Below, one piece after another: positions 11,701-24,600 of a stretch of 64,000 nt of DNA; the first letter of the stretch is position 1, and each line of letters opens with the position of its first letter. The DNA is taken from NCBI GenBank assembly GCA_029224185.1, contig CM055198.1:3277675-3341674 (forward strand), given 5' to 3'. This DNA comes from Karalla daura. Taxonomy: Eukaryota > Chordata > Actinopteri > Chaetodontiformes > Leiognathidae. The notes under the pieces were generated by a model, which saw nothing but the letters and a program-made list of their open reading frames with translations, had not been told where the DNA came from and did no database searches. Made by a program: the position numbers and the translations under genes.

Positions 11701-14700
11701 GGTGACGACTCCCCCCCCCCTCTCTCTCTCTCTCGCAGACGCTGGCTTGCGTAAGCCCCCTTGCTCCATCCGAGGCGAGGGACGCCTCCTCCCTCGCTCT
11801 CTGCCCCGGACGACCGAAGCGGCCCGTGTCTTGAAGCACTCGCTCGAAAGCCTGATAAATACGTTACACTCGACCGGTCACCCCCACCGTCTGCCCCCGT
11901 GGCCCTGCCTCGGGAGGGGGGGGGCAGCCTCGGCAGCACCCCGCCACATGTGGTTCCTGGGGGATGGGACAGGTGGGAGTGCTGCGCAGGGATAGTTTTT
12001 TTTTCGCGGGCTTGTGCCGGCACCGCCGCGTTGGGAGCCCCAGATTTCCATAGATTTTGTCGTAATTCTGACACTCCACTTACGTATATTTGTCCCCCCC
12101 GCACACACACACACACAGACATACACACCCCTTCGGGGGGGGGGGTAGTTACGGCTTCTAGGTAAAAAAAAAAAAAAAAAAAGCGACACGTATTTAATGG
12201 CGTCGCTGGTAAACCAATTTGGCTCCCGGCGGGCGATTGTTTCCAGCCCCGGCAGCTGCAATGAAAGCTCGACAGCGGGGTGACGAGGCGAGATAGCAGC
12301 CGGCGAATTGAGCAGCTGGAGGGAGCCAGATAGTCCCCTGAGGGCCCGACGGGGAGCAAACTAGCCCTAGCTGGAGGGAGAGGCGCAATGAACGCGCAAA
12401 CGGCTGACGAGACGGTTCACACATTCTCGTTTCGCACGCATGTCATTCCCGTCATACGCACCTATATTCTGTTTAGACACATCTGTTTTGAATGCCTTCA
12501 CGCGTATGAGTACAATATGTATGTAACTGTGCGTGGGCAAGGTGAATACATGTGTGAGGGAAACTGTATGTATCTGATAGGAGAATGTGTGTCTGTGAGA
12601 GAATATACGCGTGTATGAGAGAAAATATGTGCATGTGGGAGGATAAAGTGAGTGCGCGTGTGAGAGGGCCAGAGTGTATCATGTCTTGTACGGCCCCTCA
12701 GACGTTTAACTGCAATATCAACAGTTTTACAGCTACTCCATTCTGGAACTATGTTATACATGTTTTACTACCTCTGCTAATCTACTTGTAGTCTACTCAG
12801 TGAAATAAAGATCGGGTCGAAGAGATGTCGAAGCGGTTGCGGACGACCCTGATTGCATAGCAAGGTCAAAGCGAGGCGGTCTGCGCACACGTGGACGCAC
12901 CTTTTGAGAACTTTTTGAGACCTCGCCGCGAGGTTGCTCTCGGTGAGCTGCATCTGCATGGAAACCACAGCGGCGCGCTGCTGGGGTTTTTTTTCTTCTT
13001 TTTTTCATACAAAGCTGCCGGGTCCCGCAAGTGGGGACCTACATATCACTGCCGACGCGTGAGAAAAGAGAGAGAGAGAGCGGGCAGAGAGAGAGGCCGC
13101 GGCTGGAGCCGAGCAGCCGTTCAAGGCGCAGTCGCGCACCAATGGAGAGCCAGAGAAGCCAGATGAAGGGGAGCCGGGCCACAGGCAGGCTAAGCCGCAC
13201 CTGGCTGACAGCCGCGCGATTGACGATCAATCGGCTGCGGGGGTGAGGCGCAGCAGCTTTTCGCAGAAAAGGAAAAGGGGAAGTGGGTCCCCCGCCCCGC
13301 GTGTCATTCGGTTTCTCGCCGCCTTGGTGTTTTAACAAGAGCGTCACGTAATGAGTCACTCCGAGGTCATTTTGCCTCGCGTCGATGTGGAATTCAGACG
13401 ATTGCTGCTCAAGCAGCTTTGAAGCGCGACCGAGCTACGGACGTTTTTACATTTTAGTCGTGCGGTTCATAATAAGGCAGACGTCATGAGTTTGGCCCCT
13501 GGACCATGTCATCGTGACCGCAGCTGAGTGTTACTACACTCAGAGCCGCATTAAGATGAGGCCATCTTTGATAGTACCTTGTTCATCTTACACCGATGTA
13601 CTGACACACACGCAAGTGGATGAAATGCATCCATGTGGCATATAAATGTAGAAAGTAAATGTAAGTTTCATTTACATTTAAACTCCATTTCGTACATAAT
13701 GCCCTCCTCCATCCCTGTCTTAGGCCCGTGATATGGAACAAGGACCGAGGCTCCAGTTCAGCCACCCATTCATTTAACAAGACCGTCTATAAAGCTCATT
13801 TAGACTGGTTCGACCTGGTTCATGAAATCCAGCTACAGTACTTTTGCCATGATTTGTCATATGAGAAAACACAGAAACATTAGACCGCCAGCCCTGCCAC
13901 CCCCACCCCCAAAAAGGTTGAGGTCGTCTCGCTTCGTCAGTCACCTGCTGGATGTGAAAGGCGGCTCTCGTGCGTCTCGGTCTGGTTCTCAGGGGGCAAA
14001 TGTGTCACGATATTATTCTGAACGAGAACGGAAAGCTTGACAGGAATAGCGCAAGAAGCTGGGGGGGTTGGGGGGTGGGGGACGGCCAGCGGTGACTCAG
14101 GTTTTAGGCAGCCGCAACGCTGGATGAAGCACAGCGATGGCTCAGCCGTTCCGGGGAACAAGCCTCTGGCACGCCGTGCTCAGGAAAGGTCGGCCCGGGG
14201 GGAAAGCCTCATCTCGCAGACGCGGACGACAAATTGAAGTAACGAGCGCAGACAGACGCTTAGGACGCTCAGGAACGCACACATCGGAATCGACAGAAAG
14301 CTGGACAGTGACGGTGGGGCCAGTCCAGTCAATGGAGTTCTATTTGCAATCATATTTGTATTATAAATACATAAAGCTCTCTTGTGTACACGTGAGATTT
14401 AATGTGAGATTTAATGCATCATTTCATGTCATTACAGTTATGTGGTTGTATTAAATGCTGTCATGTTTTCCCCTTTGTGGTGCATTTGATTTATAATTTC
14501 TCTGCAAATAGTGTTTTATAAATGCAGTCAAGCCGGATGTTGTTTTGCTCCCAAAACAATGACTACGTCGCACAGCTTATGAATAAGACCACGAACACAT
14601 CAGGAAAGGGGTCTGAGAAAAACTTGTGTTCGGGTTCCTCGCCGCCCACGTTCACAGCTAGAGGCTGTTAGCACGCGCGCTGTGAAGTCAAACCGCACCC

Positions 14701-17700
14701 CGCTCGAGAGAGAATTTCGGCACTTGTGTTGTGCACGCTGACACCTGTCAGTCTCGAGACGCCTGCAGAAGGTGGTCCAGTTGCTGGTCCAGGGTTTGAC
14801 CAGATCTCAGAAACAGAAAAAAAAACAAAACACAGTTTGCATTTGACTTTCCAGTGTCGAGAATCTACAGCTCGTGCGAGCAACTCCAGCTCGGGGGCAA
14901 GCAAACGCCACTGAACTGGAGGGTGTATTTATATCGAGAACTGAGCCAAACTCCTCCACAAGCACCGCTCCTCTGCTGCTTATTCCTGCCACTGGAACCA
15001 TTTAGCCACCGCTTGTTATCGCGCAGCGTGCCCTCATCAATACATGATCAGAGGGTCACTGTTATGATTGCTGCCTCTCTGCAGAGAAGGATCTGTCCTC
15101 ACACTGTTCCCAGACGTGACGCTTTGAGAGCATACCGCGAGACACGAGACGGAGGAAGGAGCTCACACAACGTGTGGATCATGGAACATCGCTCTGCAGC
15201 GTGTTAAAGGTCAGCGGAGCCACCGAAGGTGTTCTGCAAGCTCCACGATCCCAGCTGCGTAGCTCCTGAATGTTACTATGGCTTAACTTTAGAAACGGGC
15301 AGGTTGTTTTAGTAATTCTAACCTGCAAGTACTTTTTTTTAAGACAGGTTAGTTCAGCTATGAAATCCATTGAATAGTAGTAGTGTTTTTTTTACTTTTA
15401 CTTCAGTACAGAACAGACACACACACAACTTAGTTTCAGGTTTCAAAGGCAACATTTTCAGTTCCTACCCGCACTGGCATTAAAAAGATTTTTTTTTTCA
15501 AAGAAACGAGGTGAGTGCAACTTGCGACGAAGCCCGAGCCTAAAGTGGCTCTCTTTCTTTCCTTTCAGCCCCCTCTCTGAATCACGTCTTAAAAAACGAC
15601 CACAACTGAAAGAAAACCCGACGGGACGCATCTATTTGGATTCCCCCGTGACAAACTCACATTTCCGCGCGCCGCTCTCGCCTCCCGCGCTCTCCGCGCT
15701 GTGCGAGGCGAGGCCCCGGGCGAGACGAAACACGTCGAGGATCCCTGGTGCAAACGGCGCGGGCGGCCATTTTGGAACGATGAAAGAGAGGAAGCGCCCC
15801 GGCCGCGTTTCCCAGCCCCGGGACGGCCCGGGCCCGAGGTCTGCGGGTGAGAGCAGGGCGGGATGGGTGAGGTCTGCCGGGAGCAGAGCTGCCCTCACAG
15901 GCCCCGGGCCGCCCCCACCACTCCCTCGGCCCCCCCGTAAATGGCGGCTGCAGGCCTAGCGCGCGCCCCCGGGCCCTGACACCCCCGCTCACAGCTTCAA
16001 ATCAAGCTGTCAGCGCAAATACCCACGCGAGGCTGCCGCTCCCCCACGGCGTCTTCAAAGAGGCACCGGGGGGACACTTAAGAGGGCAGACCCGTTTCAA
16101 TAGTATGACTCCGGAAAGCCACCAGTTGGGTTAAGCTGAGCGCCGAGTGTCGTCTGCTCAGTTTTGACGGCTCCATTTTTAGGTTGTCAGGGCGGCCGGC
16201 GGTCGAATCCCAAAGACGACTCCACTTTGACTGCGCGGCTACAAATTACGAGGCAGAAAATGACAGAGCAACTGCAGAGATGCGCATGCATGAGGCATCA
16301 AAGCCCGAGCTGAGCTAGCTTTGACGCTAACAACGACTAGGGAAACGCTGAAAATATCTGCGTACCTTCCAGTACTTTTGGGTCATTCGAGTATCCATTT
16401 CCAATTTCTATGAATATGTTTGGCAGGTCTGTTTAAAAACAACCCAATTCACAGTTCTCGTCTCCAACATTTTGCAGTACGCGATCTGAGGATCTTTGCG
16501 CGTGGCAAAGCATGGCCCGGATTCTGTTACCATGGCGACGGGGACTTTTTCACAGCCCGCGGACGCTTCGCAAACCAAACGATGTCTCAATAGATATGGG
16601 GCCGCGGTTTTAAGGCCGTCCTCGGCCCTCTGCGCGCCGCTCCTACAGTCGCAGCTGCCTCGCTCCCCCGACAGGCCCGGCAAGAAACTCCTACAGCCTC
16701 CCCACCTGCGCGCACTCAGTGGAGCGGCGTGGGCTGAGGGCGGGCCGAATAGGAGCTCTTTGTGCAGATCTGTCCCCCCGCGACCATTCTCCCCGCTCGG
16801 GAATGAAAACGGAGAGGAGAAGAGGGAAAAAAGAGGAAAACAAACAGACGCTTCTCTGAGGCCTGTCCCCACCCGGCCGCGGCCTGTCCGCCTGGACGTG
16901 GCGATCGTTTTCACGGATGGCGAGACGAAGGGCGAGAGGGACTCTGAGCGCGGAGCCGGCCCCTGTCGTCCTCTGTGGCGCGCGCTGCGAGGAAACCACT
17001 CGGCCGCCCTCGCCCACAGAGATGTGAAAGCAAGCTTTCCGACCGTGCAGAGTCCTCTTGTCAGCTGCTCAGCTCCACAAAGGCAGGAAGAGAAACGCGC
17101 CCACGCAAGCGCACGCTGCTCAGGCCTCCCGCGCGCACCGGCGCCTCACTTCGCGCCTGTTTACCTTTTTCCGTCCGTCCATCCATGATCTTCGCCGATC
17201 CGCACCCTAACAGACCCTGCCCCAGCCGATACACCCTGGACGGGTGTATCGGGAGGTACGAGGCTCAGCCATACGAACAATGGGGGCAGACTTGAGATGG
17301 AAACGTGGGGGAGCGTGTGTGTGTGTGTGTGTGTGTTCTGGTTTAGCAGGTTTATGGGAAAATGACCCTCCTCTAAATATTATCACGATGGGATTACATG
17401 CGATCAACAGCGGGCCCCCAAATTGGTTGCAGCAGTTCGGGCACACACACACTCCCCTACTGCTGCATGCTCCCCCTTGCAGACTCTCGGGCCCTCCGTG
17501 TTGGCCCTGTGAACACCGAGGCGGAGCAGCAGCAGTTCGGTAGGTGGGACGTAGCGTTAAATGTTGACAGCCGGACGGATCGGCGTCTCTTTTTTCGAGG
17601 TGGAAATGATACGGCGCCCAGATGAAGCACTGAAAGCATCTTGGAGTGCGGAAACCCGATGTAAAAGGTGGGGGGCGGGGGGGGTAGTGTTAGAGGGTCA

Positions 17701-18661
17701 CTTTACTGGGGACAGTGCGAGCGAGACGGAACATGAGCTTGAGGAGGAACAACAGCTTCCCAGCAGGTGGGGAGGAAGACACCAGGGGACCATATGATCC
17801 AAAAAAAGAAAGTTCACGGTGATTATTTGAACGATTCACGAATGAAACAGATTTCCCCCCCTAACACTTGACGCAAACCGCCGTGGCCGCCGCCGGTTCC
17901 ACGCATCACCTTTTCGCAGTATTTCACATGCACGTCGGCAGCTTTGACGTCTATATCCATCTATATCTATATAAGTAATCATCACAGAGTCCCATGACTC
18001 ACAGGTGAGGCAGAGAGAAACCCATCGCAAACACGAAACCCCGGGGTTGCCTCTGCTCTGCGCCCACGGCTCGACGCTGTGATCTTTCCGCTCCAAACGT
18101 AAGCCCCGCGATGTTCCGAGAGCGATGAGAGACAAGCTGTCACCGAGACTTCTGTCTTTTTCAAATTAGCCTCTGGCTAACACCGACTAGCGTTTCTTAA
18201 AAAGGGGGGGGGGTGACTGGTAGTGTGCGTTCAAAAAGAGCGAGCCTGGGTCAGTCGTGGAGGCGGCCTCATTCAGGATGCCCTGAGCCCATCCCTTCAC
18301 TGCCTAACAGCTGCCCAGCTTTGAACGCGCCTCGCCTGCTCACTCACGGGCTAACGCGGCACATGTGGAAACAGGCCCAGGCGGCGGCAGCTGCGCGGAC
18401 CACATGTCAAGCACGAACCAGGCCCCCGACGCTGGGCCCGTGCCGGCCTCTCGGGCTTCGAGCAAACTTCATCGCATCGCGGTATCCCTCTCCTCCACCC
18501 GAACTCCATACACTGCAAATGTCTGATCAGACCGGACACACACACACACACACACACACGCGCGCGCGCACGCCAACATGTTTCACTCCCCACTGGTCTC
18601 ATACCGGTCTCGTGTCCAGAGTTTACCCTGACCACAAACGGGCCCACCCATGTGAAAGGAA

Positions 18662-18695
<34 letters not shown>

Positions 18696-21600
18696 GGGGT
18701 AAAACCTCGTTCAGCAGAGCAGCGCCGTCACTGTGGGAAATCCCACAGATCTGCATCCTGCGACTGCATGCGTCCCCGCGCTTCCTGTTTACAAAGGCGC
18801 GCACACTCGCAGAGAGGCGCACGCGCGAGCGCATGCGCACGCCCCCCCCCCCCCCCCTCGAGGACCTCATTACCAACGTTTCCCACCTTTTCCGGAGCGC
18901 CTCTTGACTCTCGCCCATCGCAAAAGCGACAAAGCTGCACATTACTCGGTCGGCAACTCCGCAACTGGACAAGCACATGACGCTCCGTTTTGAAATGATA
19001 GCCGGAGCATACCTCACGACTCCTTTCCTCTTTTAAGCAGGCCCGATATACCCGCGTCGCCCACCCCCGGGCTTGAGGCATCCCGCGGGGCCGATCTCGC
19101 AGGGGGATCCGGGCCCTTTCACGCCCGGCTTGACGTTTGGAAAATCCGCTCGGGTCACGCAGACGAGCTTCAAAACTCTAGCACAAAAGACAGGAAGTGG
19201 GGTTTTTTTTCCCTCTCAACCTAAAACGATTCACATCCCGCATCCATTAATACAAGTCATCGCCATCCGAACCGAGAGAGGGAGAGTTTCCCGCGTCGAG
19301 CGTCTCAGGCCGAGCGCCTAAGTTTAGATTTTTAACCAGGTTCAGATTCAGGGCCCGAATGGAGCCATCGTATGTGCGTGTGTGTGCGTGTGTGCGTGTG
19401 TGAGTGCAGGGAGAGGGTTGGCCTCGAGGTTCCTCCCGAGCTGCTCTCGTAGCTGCGGTCCCGCTGGCAGACGCGCGCGCGTTTGTTCTCGGGCGCTTTC
19501 GTGCGTCTATCCTGAGCCCCGGCATTGTGCTGGACGCGGCGGACGGGGCTGCAAACTTCCGCCCGCACAATAATAGGGCCGATAGTCTTTTTCCTGTGTT
19601 ACCACTGCACATTGTTCCAAGGGGTCTCCAGCCAGACAAAAGGTGCGCACACGCGCCAGCACGCCCTCGAGTCAGTCTCTGATCGGTCTCAGCCACACAC
19701 ACACGCACACACACACACACAGGCATTGTGTTATATTTGGATTTAAGCCGCTGTTGGCTTATATTTTGCGCCAATTATGAAGCATGAAAACAAAGGAACA
19801 AAACCGGGTTTTCTCCTGAAACAAGGAAAGAAATCTAGGCCCCTTACTGTGCATTTCCGCGTGGATTTTTAAAAATGCATTTCATGTTATGTATTTCATT
19901 TGAAAGACTTTTCAAAATAAAGTTGCTAAGACTTGCTCATACTGACAGCGTTTGTCAGCTAAGCCATCAGCGGCCCACGGAAAACAGCCGACACTGCCTT
20001 TTACACGTTTCCATCACGTGACGATTCATCTCTTGCTCGTGCTGCGCTTCTTTTGAGCCAAACTCCCGCCTTGTACCAAAAACCGCTACACACCCAGCCG
20101 CTACATGTCGGTCCGGCTTTAAACTTGCCACGGGCCGGGGCGTCACGGAGTCAGGCTTCGCTGAAACGTCTGCAGGGCCACGGCTCGGTTCGGCTCAGCA
20201 AACGAGAGCGGATTCAGTTTGTCACTCGCGGCCGGAGATTAACTCCGGGGTTTTTGGAGCCTCTCGCCGGCATCTTCGGGGGAAACAATTGACCCATTTG
20301 CGTGTTGTTTGTCCTCCTGTGACTCATTAATCCTAATTGGTCCCCGCCACAGACGCTCCGGCCGCCCCCAACCACACAGAGCGTCCAGTGTCCGGGCAGC
20401 TCATTCACTGGCCGATTCGAGAGCAATTAGGCGTTTCTCCATGATGGGATGAACCGGTTCAAAGACACCGATGGGAGGCAGGGGAAGGCGGCGAAAGGCT
20501 CGCAGGGCCGCAAATGTGGCGACAGCCGTCTCGTCACCCCGCCAGTTCCCACGGATGTGTTCACTTTGGCGACGGGACACATCCCTTTGAGACGTGTCAA
20601 TGTAGACTAACCCAGCTATATTAATCCAGGAGGAGACAGAGCTTCCTCGTTCTGATAAAAGACACGAGTGTTCGAGAAACTACTGGGAATTGAGTTGCAA
20701 TGGAAACCGGAGCAAAGTTTAAGGAAACGCAGGTTAAAATGTCACCTTGGCCAGCTCCACCGTTCACGAAGCGTTTATTCACGAATTCAGCGATCATCAG
20801 CTAGATCACAGCGCCCTGTGACCCAGTAACCCGGAGCGTCGGTCCTATTTTTAACGCCTGCCCGTTGCCGTTTTCTTCTGGCATTGATTTTTATGAGGGC
20901 CGCGACTTCAAGTTACCAACGTGCGCAGCGCTTTGCAGGACAACTGACGGGAGCGGATCCTTTGTCGCGATGACTCCGAGCCCCCTCAGCCCCGAGGGGG
21001 GGAAAAAAAAAAGGAGAGGAGAGAATGAGCAGCCTTTTCCCCCCCGTTTGGGGCGCGGCTATAGATTAGATATCGAGTGACATTAGAGGTGGGGAGCGGT
21101 CGAGTAGGAACCCTGTGCTATCGCCGCATCAGCTTGGTCATCAGAGTATCAGGAAACAGCAGGATCTGTCTTTTTCACAACGAACTACGGAGACCGGGGC
21201 CAGATATGGGAGAGAGTGAAGCTGCACCCCAATGAACACATTTTTTACAAAAGACAACGGGCCTGTGCTGCTAGACGCCCGTTGACAGCAGCTCCATCCG
21301 TGTCCAATAAGGCCCGTAATTAAATGTCTCATCAAATCTGCTCTCCCTCCCCCGTCACGCGGGCCCAGTCATCCGGCGGGATTACTGTCGTTGGCGGAGG
21401 GGGGGGGCTGCAGCGGGAAGCCGCTCCGAGAGACGGACGCGCCTTCCTGTCGGGCCCCGCCGAGGTGCACGCGAGGCGGCGGGGGAGAGCCGGAGGACGC
21501 CGGGCCGCTGGAGCCGCTCCAGGCACCGCGTTGGCAAAGGTACCGCAGGCACAGATGGCCCAGTCATCAGCGAGCGCGCGCACACACGCACGCGTGAAAA

Positions 21601-24600
21601 GTCCCCGACTGGAGACGACACAGGAACACACGCAAACACAAGTAAACAAGAGGCAGGCGCATTAGTGCGCCCGCGCACCGAGAAACGTGAATGAAGCCGC
21701 GTACGTGCATACGGTACGCATGCACACGTACGCACGCACACACGCACGCGCGCATCAAACCAGGCATGAGATTAAACACTCCATCAAATCTACTTCCATT
21801 CCTGATCCGTTCGACCCTGTGGCGGCCTCCTCTGCCGGATCAAAACAAAAACGGCGCTCACAGATTGGTCGCGCGTGTGCCTGTATGCCAAGGGAGGCGC
21901 CGCTCTTTCAGAGCCCCTCGCGACCACGCTCAGCAGATTTGTCGGGGAAGGGACAAAACAGTGCGATTCCGCTCCGGTGTATGAATTTGAGCTCGCAAGA
22001 ACGTAGGAAAAAATACTGAGAACGGGATGAATAAATGTTTAAAAATGTGCAGGAGAGCAGCGAGAGCGGGTTTACGAGGGGGCAACACGGCATGGGTCTG
22101 AATACTGATGGTCTGAAGACTGGTATTGATGTGAACTGCTACTGCAGGACACCGCGGTTTCGGCTCGATGCTCTTGAAATGAATGCGTCGTCGTCGTCAT
22201 CATCATCGTGTCTTCCGCAGGCCTTTCTGGGCATCTTAAAAGACAAATACGAGAGCCTGGCGACCTCCTGACCAGGTCGACCTGGACACGACCTCTCAGC
22301 TGGACTGGTGGTGAAAGACTCTCTCCCTCCACCTCACGGCCTCACACGTTGGGAAGTGCTCTGGACAAAGACCAGGCCCTGACGGCGCGGCACAGCCGGA
22401 TCCCTCCCTATCTCACGCGCTCTCCAGTTCCCGTGATAAATACATGAAAGCAGGGGCAGGGATGACGCTTGCCTAAGCAAACGTTTGGAACTAGTTACTT
22501 ATTTATCCGTAGTGGGTAAATGCCAAATGTCCATGGGTAAACCTAGAGTCTCCCGGTAAGGTGAGCTCGACACCAGGACAGTTTCTAGTTGCAGTTTGCT
22601 CATAAATAAAACAGAAAAAACAGACAAAAGTCAACATTTTTTGATAGCTCATATATTCTTTTATGTGTGTGTGTGTGTGTATATATATATAGTGTGTGTG
22701 TGTGTATATATACATATATCTAAGGCCGCACAAGTTCATTCAGTTTACAGTAAGTGTTCCAGATCCCAAAGGGGTGCCCCAAGGCTCTGTCCTCGGGGCT
22801 CCTTCTCTTCATCATTTGCCTCCTCCCCCTCAGCGACGCTCTCCAGAAATGCAACATATACACTGCCGCTGTTAGGCCGATAACCTGTCCAGCTAAGCCC
22901 TCAGTCCACCCTCGGAGCCAAGACAATGCTGACTCCCACACACGGCAAACCTTTCTAAGCGCAGAGAAAGCCAAATCGCGTCGTCTCATAGTGAGACGTT
23001 CGAGGCAGCTGGCGCCTCGATTTTTGCACTTCCCCTCATTTGAATTATGAAAAGATAGGTGTCTGGGGACATGACGTGGCTTACATCAAAGGGACGAGGT
23101 GTTCCGATCAGAGTGTGACAAAGGCTTCGGTTGGTCTCTGAGTTGTAAACATCCTCCAATGTCATTTGTGTACAACAAACTGCTGCTGATCAGGAGATTT
23201 GGTGGGAGGTTCACACCACCCCGTACACCTCTTTTGAAACATTTTGCGCGACAACGAGCGCTCGCTCCAAACTGAGTACACCCACAGCCAAGTCCCGCTG
23301 CAGCTGCGCAACAGACACAAACGTTCGTGCTCCGTGGACTCCCAAACTCAGAGGAATCCATCTGTTCTGCGAGCTCATTCAATGACTCTGGGTATTTTGG
23401 GGGGAAGACTTGCTCGGCGTCTGACCTCTTTTCGCACGGCTCCCACGTATCAGCGTGACGGCGTGCGATGTTGACACCTCGGTTGGAACGGCAACTTCTC
23501 TTACCCTCCGACGAGACGGTCGCGGAGGGTGCGGAGGGGACGGAGGACGGCTGTCAGTCCGGGTGGCCTGCAGGGCCTCCGGGGAACCTGCTGCTGGCTC
23601 AGCAACTGGAGGCAGACAGCTGTCCTGGGATCTCGGGGCTCAGACACCAGCGGGCAGAAACAGGCCGGCGACCACGGGCAGTGGGAGGACGCCTTTGAGC
23701 AGCCAGTTCGTCATGTCACGTTGTCGTGTCAAGTCACGTGACTTAAACGTTCGCCCGGAGCTCGTCCAGTCGAGGCGCGAGACAAACACGGATCGCCCTC
23801 CCGTCCCATCTTCCATCATGTTTTCTTTCACGGACGCGGACGGAAACCATCAACTATCAACCGTGCTTTTTGCGACCGTCTTCGAAACCAGTCCTGGCGA
23901 AGGTTCCCACGTGTTTACTCTCACTCCTCAGTCTGGGACCACTACCAGCAAATCCATCCACAAAAGGTCCACAGAGAAATCCATCCTTCATAAAAAGCAG
24001 TGGGGGAGGAGACCGCAGCGAGACGTTCGAGCGGAGACCCGCTTCCGGACGGAGCTTCAAATGAACCACGACGTGATACGACATATCGCTGACATTTCTA
24101 CGACCTTCGCGTCGTCCCCATTTCCGCAGTCAACGCCCCCCCCCCGAGAGGAGCTCCCCGGATCGAGTTTGCCAGGCCGGAGCGGGGGGAGGGGGTGGGG
24201 GGTGGGGGGGACGTTCCCCCCCCACGTTCGTACGCGTTTCACGGATACCGGACGGGAAAGAAGAAAAAAGAAACAAGGGACTGACTCAATAATTCATGAG
24301 AGTTGCCGACTCCGCAGCACTTCGGCGTGCCCACTGCTGGGACGCGCTGTACGAGCGGCGAGATGCAGCAGACTTGAATCTCTCTTGTTTCTTACACAGC
24401 CCTGCACTCGAGCTGAGCCGTACAGAAATCGCATTTCCAGCCAGAGATGGGGAGGGGGGGTGGGGTGGGGTGGGGGGGGGGGGGGGTCGGACACGGCGCT
24501 GGAAGCACAAACGTGCCGCATCGTTCTCAAGTGTGCATCCGGCAGACAGTTCCGCAGCTGAAGCGCAAAGCGGCACAGATTTATGACGGACGGGGACCGA

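Noticed and set aside
16496..17188. A 230-codon open frame on plus inside ubash3b intron 1
   Set aside because: Same reason: GC-rich sequence, no recognisable domain, and an overlapping open frame on the other strand.
23455..24561. A 368-codon open frame on plus inside ubash3b intron 1
   Set aside because: It has no domain, contains G-run-derived low complexity, and lies in GC-rich DNA where stop codons are rare. No splice or start context supports it.
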